64,000 nucleotides of DNA from Stigmatella aurantiaca DW4/3-1 (GCF_000165485.1 NC_014623.1:6714893-6778892); one strand, 5' to 3'. Counted from the first letter of the stretch, positions 43,318 through 51,860 are shown. The notes: generated by a model from the sequence alone, not told the origin. Made by a program: numbers and translations.

Positions 43318-44262
43318 TCAGTTGAGGAACCCGGTGATGGCGGGGATCACTGTCTGAGGCGCCTCCTCCATCAGCCAGTGACCCACCCCTGGGACCACCT
43401 GGCCCTGGACCTCGGAGGCCACCGCCTTGGCTTGCTCGATGAGCACGGTGCCCCCCGCTTTCTCACCGGTCAGCACCAGGACGGGCATGGACAGGCGCGT
43501 GGCGCTGAGCTGGGCGAAGTCCCGGGCGTCCTGTTCGAAAGCCTTGAAGTACTCGAAGCCTGCGCGCATGCCTCCAGGCTGGGCATAGGCTTTGGCATAG
43601 AGGCGCCGGTCTGCTTCAGGCACCGAACGCTTCGGGTCGGCCGCGAAATCATTCCAGAAGTGCTCGAAGTAGATCCGCTCCCGCCCCTTGACCAACGCCA
43701 GCGGCACCTCACCGGTGAAGTGGAAGTGCCACAGATCGCGCAGCAACCAGACGTCCTTCCAGTTGCCAATGCCCGGCAAGAAGGCGTCCATCAGCACCAC
43801 GCGCTCGGTGGCCTGCGGAAACTGGGCCGCGTAGGCATAGGCCACCATCAGCCCGATGTCGTGGCCGACGATGCTGACGCGCTCCAAGCCCAGGGAAGAC
43901 GTCAGCGCATGAATGTCCGCGGCCAGGGTCTTCTTGTCATAGCCAGATTCTGGCTTGGAGGAGCCGCCCGCCCCCCGCAGGTCGGGGACGATGACGGTGT
44001 GACGCTGCGCGAGCAGCGGCATCAACGGTTGCCACATGTGACTGGTCTGGGTGTATCCATGCAACAGGACGACTGGACTGCCCTGCCCGCCGATGAGATA
44101 CCGCAGGCGGACGCCGTTGACGTCGGCATGGCGCTCCTCGAACCCGCGCGGGGCGGCGGTGACCTGTGTGGGCCATGCGAGCGAAGCAAGCACCAGCAGG
44201 GCGCCGAAGCCCCCCGGGAGCAAGCACCAGATTCGTCTGGAAGCCGTGAAGGGGGAATTCAT
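43318..44262 (-). CDS. Secreted alpha/beta hydrolase, epoxide hydrolase/dehalogenase type
   Basis: A 314-residue enzyme. A signal peptide spans residues about 1-36 (LLVLASLAWPTQVTA). Oxyanion motif HGYTQ is at 68-72. The nucleophile elbow is GHDIG with Asp135, which marks epoxide hydrolases and haloalkane/haloacetate dehalogenases rather than Ser esterases. The catalytic His is in GVGHWLMEE near the end. The ATG at 44262 has GGAG 7 nt upstream. A divergent LysR gene shares the 143-bp promoter region and probably controls it. The natural substrate is unknown. Confidence 0.82.
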   Translation of the reverse strand: MNSPFTASRRIWCLLPGGFGALLVLASLAWPTQVTAAPRGFEERHADVNGVRLRYLIGGQGSPVVLLHGYTQTSHMWQPLMPLLAQRHTVIVPDLRGAGGSSKPESGYDKKTLAADIHALTSSLGLERVSIVGHDIGLMVAYAYAAQFPQATERVVLMDAFLPGIGNWKDVWLLRDLWHFHFTGEVPLALVKGRERIYFEHFWNDFAADPKRSVPEADRRLYAKAYAQPGGMRAGFEYFKAFEQDARDFAQLSATRLSMPVLVLTGEKAGGTVLIEQAKAVASEVQGQVVPGVGHWLMEEAPQTVIPAITGFLN

Positions 44263-44334
44263 GTCGATCTCCGATGAAGGGTGAGTTGCCACGGCCGGTG
44301 CGGTGTGCCCCCTGCCGATGAACCTAAGTTATGA

Positions 44335-44391
44335 TTCAGCTTCACTTTAAAGAAGGCCCAGAAACTGGTTCAATCCTTCAGCTTTTGTGAA
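44335..44391. promoter_or_regulatory. LysR-type binding sites between hydrolase and regulator genes
   Basis: TTCAGCTT occurs twice (44335-44342 and 44377-44384), 42 bp apart, or four helical turns. The second copy is part of TTCAGCTTTTGTGAA (44377-44391), a dyad with the T-N11-A form of LysR sites, 14 bp before the lysR ATG. The region is AT-rich relative to its surroundings. Confidence 0.45.
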
Positions 44392-44405
44392 CGCCAGGAG
44401 AAACC

Positions 44406-45329
44406 ATGGACCGGCTGCGCGCCTTGGAGATCTTCGTGAAGGTGGTTGCCCGGGGCAGCTTCGCGCGTGCGGCCGAGGCGCTCGATACCTCGCCAGCCAA
44501 CGTCACCCGGTACATGAATGAACTCGAATCCCACCTGAGCACCCGCCTGCTGAACCGCAGCTCGCGCAAGCTGTCGCTCACCGAAAGCGGCGAGGCACTC
44601 TACGAGCGAGGCAAGTCCATCCTGGACGACGTGGCGGAAGCCGAGGCGCTCGCCTCATCTGCCTCGTTGCAGCCGCGAGGAAGGTTGCGGCTCAACGCAC
44701 CGGTCAGCTTCGGCATCTTGCACCTCGCGCCGCTGTGGCCCCAGTTCATGCAGAGGCATCCAGGCGTGGAGCTCGACGTGTCTTTGACCGACCGGGTCGT
44801 CGACCTCGTCGAGGAAGGCTACGATCTGGCCATCCGCATCTCTCGCGCGGGGCCGGCCACCCACGTGGCCCGCAAGCTGGCCACCTCCCAGAACATCGTG
44901 TGCGCGGCGCCCGCCTATCTGCGCCGCCACGGGCGGCCCAAGGTTCCCACGGACCTGAGTAGACACACCTGCGTCGGCTACAGCTACTCGGCCACCGCCG
45001 ACGAGTGGCACCTCCTGGACGGCACTGGCCAGATGCACGCCGTGAAGGTGCGCTGTGCGATGCACGCCAACAATGGCGACACCGTGCGCGCGGCGGCCCT
45101 GGCAGGCGCGGGCATCACGTGGCAGCCCACGTTCCTGATCGCCGACGATCTGCGCCAGGGCCGGCTCGTGCCCCTGCTCCCCGGCTACCGCATGCCGGAC
45201 ATCGATGTGCTGGCCCTCTACCCCAGCCGCCGCTACCTCAGCGCCAAGGTCCGGGTGATGGTGGACTTCCTGGCCGAGGCCCTCTCGGGCACCCCTCCCT
45301 GGGATCGCCTGCCGCCCACGGCTGGGTGA
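44406..45329 (+). CDS. LysR-family transcriptional regulator
   Basis: A 307-residue regulator. The winged helix-turn-helix is at residues 1-60 (FARAAEALDTSPANVTRYMN, then LLNRSSRKLSLTESG). The effector domain follows (PRGRLRLNAPVSFGILHLAP, VDLVEEGYDLAIRISRAGPA), in the CrgA/DmlR-like subgroup. It is divergent from the epoxide-hydrolase-like gene, the usual arrangement for a regulator and its target. An ATG at 44406 follows CCAGGAGAAACC, a good ribosome site. Confidence 0.9.
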   Translation: MDRLRALEIFVKVVARGSFARAAEALDTSPANVTRYMNELESHLSTRLLNRSSRKLSLTESGEALYERGKSILDDVAEAEALASSASLQPRGRLRLNAPVSFGILHLAPLWPQFMQRHPGVELDVSLTDRVVDLVEEGYDLAIRISRAGPATHVARKLATSQNIVCAAPAYLRRHGRPKVPTDLSRHTCVGYSYSATADEWHLLDGTGQMHAVKVRCAMHANNGDTVRAAALAGAGITWQPTFLIADDLRQGRLVPLLPGYRMPDIDVLALYPSRRYLSAKVRVMVDFLAEALSGTPPWDRLPPTAG

Positions 45330-45432
45330 ACGCAGACCCACTCGACAGGCCTTCCCAGGCTTTCCAAGAATCGATGGGAACCCGTTGGAGTCGAGCCTGC
45401 GCGCTCGGCGAAGATAGGGTGAGACCGCCCCC

Positions 45433-46518
45433 ATGACCGCTCGTACCGAGAACCTGAATGTCGTTGGCTTCGATCACATGCCCTCCCCGAAGGAGATCAA
45501 GGCGCGCATCCCGATGACCGAGCGCGCGGCCGAGTCCGTGCTCTCCGGCCGCCGCGCGCTGATGGACATCCTGAACCGCAAGGATCCGCGCCTGTTCGTC
45601 ATCGTGGGGCCCTGCTCCATTCATGATCCGGAGGCCGGCATCGACTACGCGCGCCGGCTCCGGCAGCTCGCAGACGAGGTGCGGGAGACCATTCACGTGG
45701 TGATGCGGGTGTACTTCGAGAAGCCGCGCACCTCCACCGGCTGGAAGGGCTTCATCAATGACCCGCGCATGGACGACTCCTTCCACATCGCGGAAGGCAT
45801 GGAGCGGGGCCGCCGCTTCCTGAGGGACGTGGCCGAGTTGGGGCTGCCCGCGGCGACCGAAGCGCTGGATCCCATCGCGCCGCAGTACTACGGCGACCTG
45901 ATTTCATGGACCGCCATCGGCGCGCGCACCGCGGAGTCCCAGACCCACCGCGAGATGGCCTCGGGGCTGTCCACGCCCGTGGGTTTCAAGAATGGGACGG
46001 ACGGCTCCCTGGACGCAGCGGTCAACGGCATCCTCTCCGCCTCGCACCCCCACAGCTTCCTGGGGCTCAACGAGAACGGTGAGGCGGCGATCATCCGCAC
46101 CGGAGGCAATGCTTGTGGCCACCTGGTGCTGCGCGGAGGGGGAGGACGCCCCAACTACGACACCGTGTCGATCGCGCTCGCCGAGCAGGCGCTCGCCAAG
46201 GCCAAGCTGCCAGGGAACATCGTGGTGGACTGCTCCCATGCCAACTCCTGGAAGAAGCCGGAGTTGCAACCCCTGGTGATGCGCGACGTGGTGCACCAGA
46301 TCCGCGAGGGCAACCGCTCCGTGGTGGGGCTGATGCTCGAAAGCTTCCTGGAAGCGGGCAACCAGCCCATTCCCGCCGACCTCTCGAAGCTGCGCTATGG
46401 CTGCTCGGTGACCGATGCCTGCGTGGACTGGGGCACCACGGCGGAGGCGTTGCGCAGCGCCCACAAGGTGCTGAGCGAGGTCCTGCCCGCACGTGGCACG
46501 GGCCGCCCAGCGCCCTGA
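45433..46518 (+). CDS. aroG: 3-deoxy-7-phosphoheptulonate synthase (class I, AroG-type)
   Basis: A 361-residue enzyme that condenses PEP and erythrose 4-phosphate, the first step of the shikimate pathway. Motifs: FVIVGPCSIHDPEAG near residue 55, VMRVYFEKPRTSTGWKGFIN near 95, GARTAESQTHREMASGL and IVVDCSHANSWKK. The length and motifs match E. coli AroF/AroG/AroH; the N-terminal region carries the feedback site, but the amino acid that inhibits it cannot be read. It stands alone with a 103-bp gap upstream and a short stem (CAGAG/CTCTG) after the stop. Confidence 0.93.
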   Translation: MTARTENLNVVGFDHMPSPKEIKARIPMTERAAESVLSGRRALMDILNRKDPRLFVIVGPCSIHDPEAGIDYARRLRQLADEVRETIHVVMRVYFEKPRTSTGWKGFINDPRMDDSFHIAEGMERGRRFLRDVAELGLPAATEALDPIAPQYYGDLISWTAIGARTAESQTHREMASGLSTPVGFKNGTDGSLDAAVNGILSASHPHSFLGLNENGEAAIIRTGGNACGHLVLRGGGGRPNYDTVSIALAEQALAKAKLPGNIVVDCSHANSWKKPELQPLVMRDVVHQIREGNRSVVGLMLESFLEAGNQPIPADLSKLRYGCSVTDACVDWGTTAEALRSAHKVLSEVLPARGTGRPAP

Positions 46519-46560
46519 CACCGCGTTTCCGCCGTTCAGAGACGGGCCTCTGCCTGCTCC

Positions 46561-46830
46561 TCAGCGGGGCTCGGCCCTCTTGAAGCGCAGCTTCTTCATG
46601 GCCTCGAAGTGTGCCCGGTCCCGCGGCGGAGCGGTCGTCACGAGCCCATCGAGCATGCGCTTCGAGCTCTGGAAGATTTCCTCGATGGCAACCTCGAAGG
46701 CACGGGCGTTCTGCTTCGACGGATTGCGTGTCCCCGCGATCTTGCGGACGAACTGCAGCGCCGCCGCCCGGATCTCGTCATCGGTGGCGGGCGGCGCGAA
46801 GTTGAAAAGGGGCTTGATGCTTCGACACAT
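46561..46830 (-). CDS. DUF2277 family protein
   Basis: An 89-residue protein matching DUF2277 over its full length: MCRSIKPLFNFAPPATDDEI at the start and FVRKIAGTRNPSKQNARAFE in the middle. Helical and Arg-rich. Function is unknown. It converges on the DAHP synthase gene with a 42-bp gap. Confidence 0.85.
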   Translation of the reverse strand: MCRSIKPLFNFAPPATDDEIRAAALQFVRKIAGTRNPSKQNARAFEVAIEEIFQSSKRMLDGLVTTAPPRDRAHFEAMKKLRFKRAEPR

Positions 46831-46889
46831 GGCCCAAGCCTACCACTCCGCTCGATCGCCCGCTTCCAAGCAAACATCCTTAGGGTAAT

Positions 46890-46909
46890 CGCGGCGCGCT
46901 TGCGCCGCG
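46890..46909. terminator. Hairpin after the 2OG-Fe dioxygenase gene
   Basis: CGCGGCGC and GCGCCGCG form a perfect 8-bp stem with a 4-nt loop, 8 bp beyond the minus-strand dioxygenase stop. The following bases (ATTACC) are not a T-tract, so it may act as a processing or Rho-assisted signal. Confidence 0.4.
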
Positions 46910-46916
46910 GGCAGCA

Positions 46917-47654
46917 TCACGGGGCGGCGGGGCCCTGGAACGCCTTCGCGCGGAAGGTCAGCACCAAGGTGTCCCGCTGTCCCCGGTCCGCCAATGGCTG
47001 GATCGGCGTGCTCTCGTGGATCACCCGCTCGTCATCGAGCAAGAGCGCCGACCACGGCTCGGTCAGCGTGAAGCGGATGCCGTGCGGGCCCGCGGCCTCG
47101 AACACGCGTGTCTCGCCTCCCTTGATGCCCTCTCGCCCCACCAGCAGCACGGCCACGAAGTCCACGCCATCGCGGTGCGCTCCCTCTGGCGTCGGACGGC
47201 CGATGCCATCCGTCGTGTCGATGCGAAACTGATGCGCCTCGACGTACCAGGGCTGCGGTCCCTTCAGCGCCGAGCAGCACCCGGCCAGCCCTCGCAGGAG
47301 TTGCAGCCAGGCGGGCTGTCCGACAACCGCGGGCGTCATCGGCTCGAACCAGCGCTCCAGCCCCCCGTGCAGCGCGTTGTACTCGACCGGCTGCCAGTGC
47401 GCCCGGGGCGGTGAGGGAATGACCGCCTCTCCCTCCACGACGAAGCACGAATGCCTGCGAGAACGATAGCGGCCACCGTCGCGCAGGTAGCTGTCGGGCG
47501 GCAGCGCATCCCACGTGGGCCTCAGGGAATCCAGCGCGGCCGCCGGTGCCCCCACGAGTTCACACAGCCCCTCGCGGGAAAGAACAACGTAGCCGCGCTC
47601 CCGCAGGACACCGATGACCTGGGAAGGGGGCGTGACGGGCGGCGAAAGGTTCAT
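46917..47654 (-). CDS. 2-oxoglutarate/Fe(II) dioxygenase family protein
   Basis: A 245-residue protein of the 2OG-Fe dioxygenase type (BsmA/IDO-like). The iron site is His-x-Asp in GAHRDGVDFVAVLLVGREGI and a distal His in DERVIHESTPI, followed by Arg in QRDTLVLTFRA for 2-oxoglutarate. RRHSCFVVEGE and PQPWYVEAHQFRID fit the family core. Members hydroxylate free amino acids, so this is a plausible role, but the substrate is not known. The ATG at 47654 is preferred to an upstream ATG at 47678. Confidence 0.8.
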   Translation of the reverse strand: MNLSPPVTPPSQVIGVLRERGYVVLSREGLCELVGAPAAALDSLRPTWDALPPDSYLRDGGRYRSRRHSCFVVEGEAVIPSPPRAHWQPVEYNALHGGLERWFEPMTPAVVGQPAWLQLLRGLAGCCSALKGPQPWYVEAHQFRIDTTDGIGRPTPEGAHRDGVDFVAVLLVGREGIKGGETRVFEAAGPHGIRFTLTEPWSALLLDDERVIHESTPIQPLADRGQRDTLVLTFRAKAFQGPAAP

Positions 47655-47725
47655 GGGCTCGGTTCCGCGGGCACACACCGCCCTCCAGGGAGAGGGCGGG
47701 GCACCTTACCGCGTCCGCGAAACGG

Positions 47726-49570
47726 CTACACCGCCGAGAAGGCGGCGTCCGAGATGTCCATCGGCGAGGCGTCCTCGAGCGCCATCAGCCGCGCGGCCTG
47801 CTCCACGTTGGGCAGCACGTTGCGCGCGTACCACAGCGCGCTCCACTTCTTGCCCTCGTAGAAGGCCTTGTCTGGGTGGTTGTCGGACAGGCCCGCCATG
47901 GACTTCTCCGCCAGCACCGCCGCGTCCAGGAGCAGCCAGCCCACCGCCACCTCGGACATCATCTGCAGGAAGCGGTTGGCCGACAGCGGGATGAGCTGCG
48001 TCTTGGCCGGGTCCTGGGACCAACCCAGCACCGCCATGGCGCTCGCCATCAGCCCTTCCTGGGCCGCCGCCAGCACCTTCACCTCGGTGCCGAACGTCTT
48101 GTGGTCGCGGTTGGCCTCGATGAAGCCGCCCACGTCCTCCATGAACTGCTGGAAGTTCGCGCCACCGGCCTGGCCCAGCTTGCGGCCCACCAGGTCCATG
48201 GCCTGGATGTGGTTGGTGCCCTCGTAGATGGAGAAGATCTTCGAGTCGCGGCAGTACTGCTCCACCGGGTAATCCTGGCAGAAGCCCGCGCCGCCGTAGA
48301 TCTGGATGGCCTGCGCACACAGCCGGAAGGCCTGATCCGAGCCGTACGCCTTCACCAGCGGGGTGAGCACCTCCACCTGGCCGCGGTGGTAGGCCGCCTT
48401 GTCATCGTCCTTGCCCGCGAGCTGCTTCGCCTTGTCCGTGTGCATCGCCAGCTTGAAGATGAGCGCGCGGATGCCTTCCACGTGCGACTTGATCTCCAGC
48501 AGCATGCGCCGCACGTCCGGGTGCTCGATGATGGGCACGCGGGGAGAGGCCGGGTCCTTCCACTTGGTGAAGCTGCCGCCCTGCTTGCGCTCCTTCGCGT
48601 AGTCCAGCGCGTTGAAGTACGCGGCCGAGGCCAGCGCCACGCCCTGGATGCCCACGGCGATGCGCGCCCCGTTCATCATCTTGAACATCTGGCTCATGCC
48701 GACGTGCTCGACCCCGCCCACCAACTCGCCCACACACGCGTCGTTCTCGCCGAAGTTGAGCACACAGGTGGACGAGCCGTTGATGCCCATCTTGTGCTCG
48801 ATGGAGCCCAGGGCCACGTCGTTGGACGGCCCCGCCGAGCCGTCCTTGTTGATGCGCAGCTTGGGAACGATGAACAGCGACAGGCCCTTGGTGCCCACCG
48901 CAGCGCCTTCCACGCGCGCCAGCACCAGGTGGATGATGTTCTCCGCGAGATCATGGTCTCCAGCGGAGATGAAGATCTTCGTGCCCCGGATGTTGTAGGT
49001 GCCATCCGCGTTGCGGCGGGCCGTGGTCTTCGCCGCGCCCACGTCCGAGCCCGCCTGCGGCTCCGTGAGGCACATCGTGCCGCCCCAGGTGCCGTTGAGC
49101 ATCCGCTCCACGTAGTGGTGCTTCTGCTCGGGGGTGCCGCACTCGGCGATCAGCTCCGCCGCGCCGTAGGCCAGGCCCGGGTACATGTTGAAGGCCGCGT
49201 TGGCGCCGCAGAGCATCTCCTCCACCGCCATCTGCAGCATCATCGGCGCGCCCTGGCCGCCGTGCTCCTGGCTCACGCCCACCGTCTTGAAGCCCTGCTC
49301 GTAGAGCTTCTTCCACGCATCCTTGAAGCCCGAGGGCGCGATGACCGTGCCGTTCTCGACCCGGCACCCCTCGCGGTCTCCCGAGGCATTCAGGGGGCCC
49401 AGCACGTCCTTGGAGAACCGGTAGGTCTCGTGGAGAACCGCCTTGGCCTCCTCCGGCCCCCACGCATCGAAGGGAGCTTGGCCCACGACTTGGCTGAGGC
49501 CGAATTGCTCGAAGAGGGTAAAGAAGATCTCTCGAAGGTCTGTCTTGTAGTGGTTGATTCCGGCGGACAT
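47726..49570 (-). CDS. Long acyl-CoA dehydrogenase with C-terminal extension
   Basis: A 614-residue flavoenzyme. The N domain, the central domain (TMCLTEPQAGSDVGAAKTTA) and the C-terminal dehydrogenase domain (FRLCAQAIQIYGGAGFCQDY) are followed by the extra C-terminal domain found in long members (DmdC/FadE-like). The catalytic base is the Glu of SIYEGTNHIQAMDLVGRKL. It oxidises acyl-CoA at the alpha-beta bond and passes electrons to ETF. The ATG at 49570 has GGGGAG 7 nt upstream. It probably has its own promoter and lies downstream of two dehydratase genes. Confidence 0.9.
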   Translation of the reverse strand: MSAGINHYKTDLREIFFTLFEQFGLSQVVGQAPFDAWGPEEAKAVLHETYRFSKDVLGPLNASGDREGCRVENGTVIAPSGFKDAWKKLYEQGFKTVGVSQEHGGQGAPMMLQMAVEEMLCGANAAFNMYPGLAYGAAELIAECGTPEQKHHYVERMLNGTWGGTMCLTEPQAGSDVGAAKTTARRNADGTYNIRGTKIFISAGDHDLAENIIHLVLARVEGAAVGTKGLSLFIVPKLRINKDGSAGPSNDVALGSIEHKMGINGSSTCVLNFGENDACVGELVGGVEHVGMSQMFKMMNGARIAVGIQGVALASAAYFNALDYAKERKQGGSFTKWKDPASPRVPIIEHPDVRRMLLEIKSHVEGIRALIFKLAMHTDKAKQLAGKDDDKAAYHRGQVEVLTPLVKAYGSDQAFRLCAQAIQIYGGAGFCQDYPVEQYCRDSKIFSIYEGTNHIQAMDLVGRKLGQAGGANFQQFMEDVGGFIEANRDHKTFGTEVKVLAAAQEGLMASAMAVLGWSQDPAKTQLIPLSANRFLQMMSEVAVGWLLLDAAVLAEKSMAGLSDNHPDKAFYEGKKWSALWYARNVLPNVEQAARLMALEDASPMDISDAAFSAV

Positions 49571-49606
49571 GGCTTCTCCCCGTCATGAAGGGGCTCGCTG
49601 CCTGGC

Positions 49607-49623
49607 CATGTACACACATGTGT
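49607..49623. promoter_or_regulatory. Overlapping palindromes in the acyl-CoA dehydrogenase leader
   Basis: CATGTACACACATG (49607-49620) has CATGT/ACATG arms, and ACACATGTGT (49614-49623) is a perfect 10-bp palindrome. They lie about 40 bp upstream of the ATG and downstream of the predicted promoter, where a repressor would block transcription. Confidence 0.4.
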
Positions 49624-49647
49624 CAGCGGCGCCCTGAGACACCGGAA

Positions 49648-49675
49648 GTTTTACGTCGATTGATTCGAGAGTCAA
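49648..49675 (-). promoter_or_regulatory. Candidate promoter of acyl-CoA dehydrogenase
   Basis: On the minus strand a TTGACT -35 (49675-49670) and a TAAAAC -10 (49653-49648) are separated by 16 bp. Initiation near 49641 would give a leader of about 70 nt that includes the palindromes at 49607-49623. Confidence 0.45.
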
Positions 49676-49697
49676 CCGGAAGTGACGCCTCGCGTTG

Positions 49698-49719
49698 AGG
49701 GGCGGTCAAAACCGCCCCT
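49698..49719. terminator. Hairpin after the dehydratase operon
   Basis: AGGGGCGGT and ACCGCCCCT make a perfect 9-bp stem with a 4-nt loop, 19 bp beyond the minus-strand stop at 49739. The loop plus flank contain a short T-run on the minus strand inside the loop, but there is no T-tract after the stem. Likely the end of the DapB-like/dehydratase transcript. Confidence 0.55.
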
Positions 49720-49738
49720 TCTCGCCTGCTAGGAATTG

Positions 49739-50377
49739 TTACTTCTTGGGCTTGCGGGCGGCCTCGGGATCTTCCGGAAGCGCCGTGGCCGTCTTGGCGG
49801 ACTTCTTGGAGCCGGGCGCCTTCTTGGCCCCTGTCTCCTCGGTTGCCGGAGCGGCGTCGGCGTTGGGGGCCGGGGTGAGGATGCTCTCGCGCGGCACCTC
49901 GACCACGATGGGGCTCTGGCCGGAGCGCTGCCGGTTCTCGTCCTCCAGCGAATAGAAGAGCTGGATGGCGGCCTGGCCCTTCATCAGCAGCTCGCCGCGC
50001 TGATTCTCCGCCCACAAGTCGATCTCGACGAAGTAGCGGCCGCCCGAGCCGTGGCGATCACTCACCCGGCCCTTGCAGACGACGGTGTCGCCCGGCCACA
50101 CCATCTTGATGAAGCGCACGCCGTAGCGGCGCAGCTGCCCGCCCCGGGCCCAGTCGCTGATGAGCTGGCCCAGCATGCCCATGATGAGCATTCCGGGCGC
50201 GTAGACGGAGGGCATGCCCACGCTCTTGGCATAGAGCTCGTCCACGTGGACGGGGTTGTAGTCGCCGCTGGCGCCCGCGTAGCGGGACAGCTGGACACGG
50301 TCCACCGGCGCCTTGGCGAGCGCCGGCAGCTCATCGCCGACACGGATGGCTTCGAAGTAGAGCTTGCGCGCGGGCAT
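49739..50377 (-). CDS. MaoC-type hot-dog dehydratase subunit with Lys/Ala/Pro-rich tail
   Basis: A 212-residue protein with the MaoC/HadB-type hydratase motif GDYNPVHVDELYAKSVGMPS (near residues 38-57), where Asp and His are catalytic. The fold ends at about residue 150. The last 50 residues are a basic, disordered-looking tail (GAKKAPGSKKSAKTATAL). It partners with the N-terminal-type subunit encoded just upstream, as in HadAB dehydratases of fatty-acid synthesis. The ATG at 50377 overlaps that gene's stop by 1 bp (TGATG). Confidence 0.85.
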   Translation of the reverse strand: MPARKLYFEAIRVGDELPALAKAPVDRVQLSRYAGASGDYNPVHVDELYAKSVGMPSVYAPGMLIMGMLGQLISDWARGGQLRRYGVRFIKMVWPGDTVVCKGRVSDRHGSGGRYFVEIDLWAENQRGELLMKGQAAIQLFYSLEDENRQRSGQSPIVVEVPRESILTPAPNADAAPATEETGAKKAPGSKKSAKTATALPEDPEAARKPKK

Positions 50378-50826
50378 CAGGGGTTCTCCTTGGCAGCGCG
50401 GACAATGAGGGTGCGGCGGGCGCGGAAGACGAGGTTTCCCTCCTCGTCCCGGCCCTCGTCCTCGATGACCGCGACGTCCATCTTCCCAGCGGGCCCCGAG
50501 CGCTCGAGCACGTCGGCCACCTTCGTGGCGACGTAGATGCGGTCCCCGGCGAAGATGGGGCGCTCGTACTCGAAACCCTGCTCGGCATGCAGCAGGCTCT
50601 TGATGCCCACGCCGAGCAACTCGCGCAGATCCGCAGCGGAGTGGAAGGACGCGGGGAAGGTGGGTGGCGCCACGATGGTGGGGTACCCCGAGGCTCGGGC
50701 GTACTCCTCGTCGTAGTAGATGGGGTTGTAATCGCCGAGCGCCTCGGCAAAGCGCCGGATGGCACCCTTCTCGACCTCATTGAGCGTCGGCGGCGACAAC
50801 CGGCCGATCGCATTCTTGTCCAACAT
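50377..50826 (-). CDS. FAS1-like dehydratase/HadA-type hot-dog subunit
   Basis: A 149-residue hot-dog protein of the FAS1_DH/HadA type. The segment FAEALGDYNPIYYDEEYARA resembles the hydratase motif but has Tyr-Tyr in place of the catalytic His, so this is the non-catalytic partner of the following subunit. APPTFPASFHSAADLRELLG and EYERPIFAGDRIY fit the family. Coupled to the next gene by TGATG, and 17 bp after the DapB-like gene. Confidence 0.82.
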   Translation of the reverse strand: MLDKNAIGRLSPPTLNEVEKGAIRRFAEALGDYNPIYYDEEYARASGYPTIVAPPTFPASFHSAADLRELLGVGIKSLLHAEQGFEYERPIFAGDRIYVATKVADVLERSGPAGKMDVAVIEDEGRDEEGNLVFRARRTLIVRAAKENP

Positions 50827-50843
50827 TGCCCCTCCGTTGACTC

Positions 50844-51845
50844 TTAGCGACCGGCTGGAAGCTCGAGCACGGTCAGCAGCCCGGCCTCGGCGGCCGTCAA
50901 GCGTGGTGCGGCATTCACCAGCGTATGTGCGGTGGCCCGGTCCCCCGCCACTCCCCCCGGGATTTCCACAACAAGCCGTGGGTCCGCATCGATTTCAATG
51001 CGGTCCTTCGGGTCCTCCGCCCCCACGGCGATGGTCAGCTCCAGCCTGACCCGCTCCTGCCCTTCCTCGAACCCCACCACCGACTGGAACATGCCCGCAA
51101 CCCGCCCCTGGCGCACGGCAAACGCGCCCCCGGAGATGTCCTCCTCGGCGAACACCGGGGCCACCTCCTCCTCGTAGTCGTCACAGTCCAGCCCCAGCCC
51201 CAGCGCGCAGAGCGCCGCGGACTCCAGGAGCCCCACGTGGCCCAGCTGCTCCTTGTCCACCAGCTCGAAAAACTCTTCTTCCGACAGCCCCGCGCCCACC
51301 TTGCGCTGCAGCGCCTCGCGCCGGGTGCGCGCATCCACCACCCGCGTCACGGTGACCTTGCGCACCGGGCCGCAGGCCTGCCCCACCGTGGCCACCAGCC
51401 GGTCCATCAGGAACCCTGGGTTGACCCCCGTTCCCAGCACCGCCACGCCCGCCTCCTGCGCGGCCTTTTCCAGCGTCTCGGCCAGCTCCGGGTGCTTGAG
51501 GAAGGGAAACGCCAGCTCCTCGCACGTGGACACCACCGGCACGCCCAGCTTCAGCGCCTCCAGGAGCTGGTCCATGATGTGCGGCAGCCGGGAGCCCGTC
51601 GCGTGCAGCAGCACGCCGCCCTTGCGCCGCCCCAGCGCCTTCTCCAGCGAGTCAGACACCTTCAGCTTGGATGCTGGCTGACCGAGCACATCCGAAAGTG
51701 GACGCCCCACCAGCGCTGGATGGGTGTCCACCGCGCCGATGAGCTCGACCTCTGAGGAGGCAAGCGCCGCCCGGGCGATCTCCTGCCCGATGAAGCCAAG
51801 TCCCATGACCACCACCGGGACAGGCCCTGTGGGCGCTTTCGCCAT
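50844..51845 (-). CDS. DapB-like NAD(P)-dependent dehydrogenase
   Basis: A 333-residue oxidoreductase with a Rossmann N-terminus (VVVMGLGFIGQEIARAALAS) and a DapB_N-like domain, similar to 2,4-diaminopentanoate dehydrogenase. Features include LLHATGSRLPHIMDQLLEAL, VSTCEELAFP and GTGVNPGFLMDRL. It is about 60 residues longer than DapB, with an extra C-terminal domain. Placement before the dehydratase pair suggests a role in amino-acid or acyl catabolism, but its substrate is unknown. An 18-bp motif shared with another gene lies 16 bp before the ATG. Confidence 0.78.
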   Translation of the reverse strand: MAKAPTGPVPVVVMGLGFIGQEIARAALASSEVELIGAVDTHPALVGRPLSDVLGQPASKLKVSDSLEKALGRRKGGVLLHATGSRLPHIMDQLLEALKLGVPVVSTCEELAFPFLKHPELAETLEKAAQEAGVAVLGTGVNPGFLMDRLVATVGQACGPVRKVTVTRVVDARTRREALQRKVGAGLSEEEFFELVDKEQLGHVGLLESAALCALGLGLDCDDYEEEVAPVFAEEDISGGAFAVRQGRVAGMFQSVVGFEEGQERVRLELTIAVGAEDPKDRIEIDADPRLVVEIPGGVAGDRATAHTLVNAAPRLTAAEAGLLTVLELPAGR

Positions 51846-51860
51846 CGGAGAACTCTCCAG

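Noticed and set aside
46535-46555. Intrinsic terminator after DAHP synthase (CAGAG/CTCTG stem)
   Set aside because: The stem is only 5 bp and no T-tract follows, so it is too weak to list as a feature.
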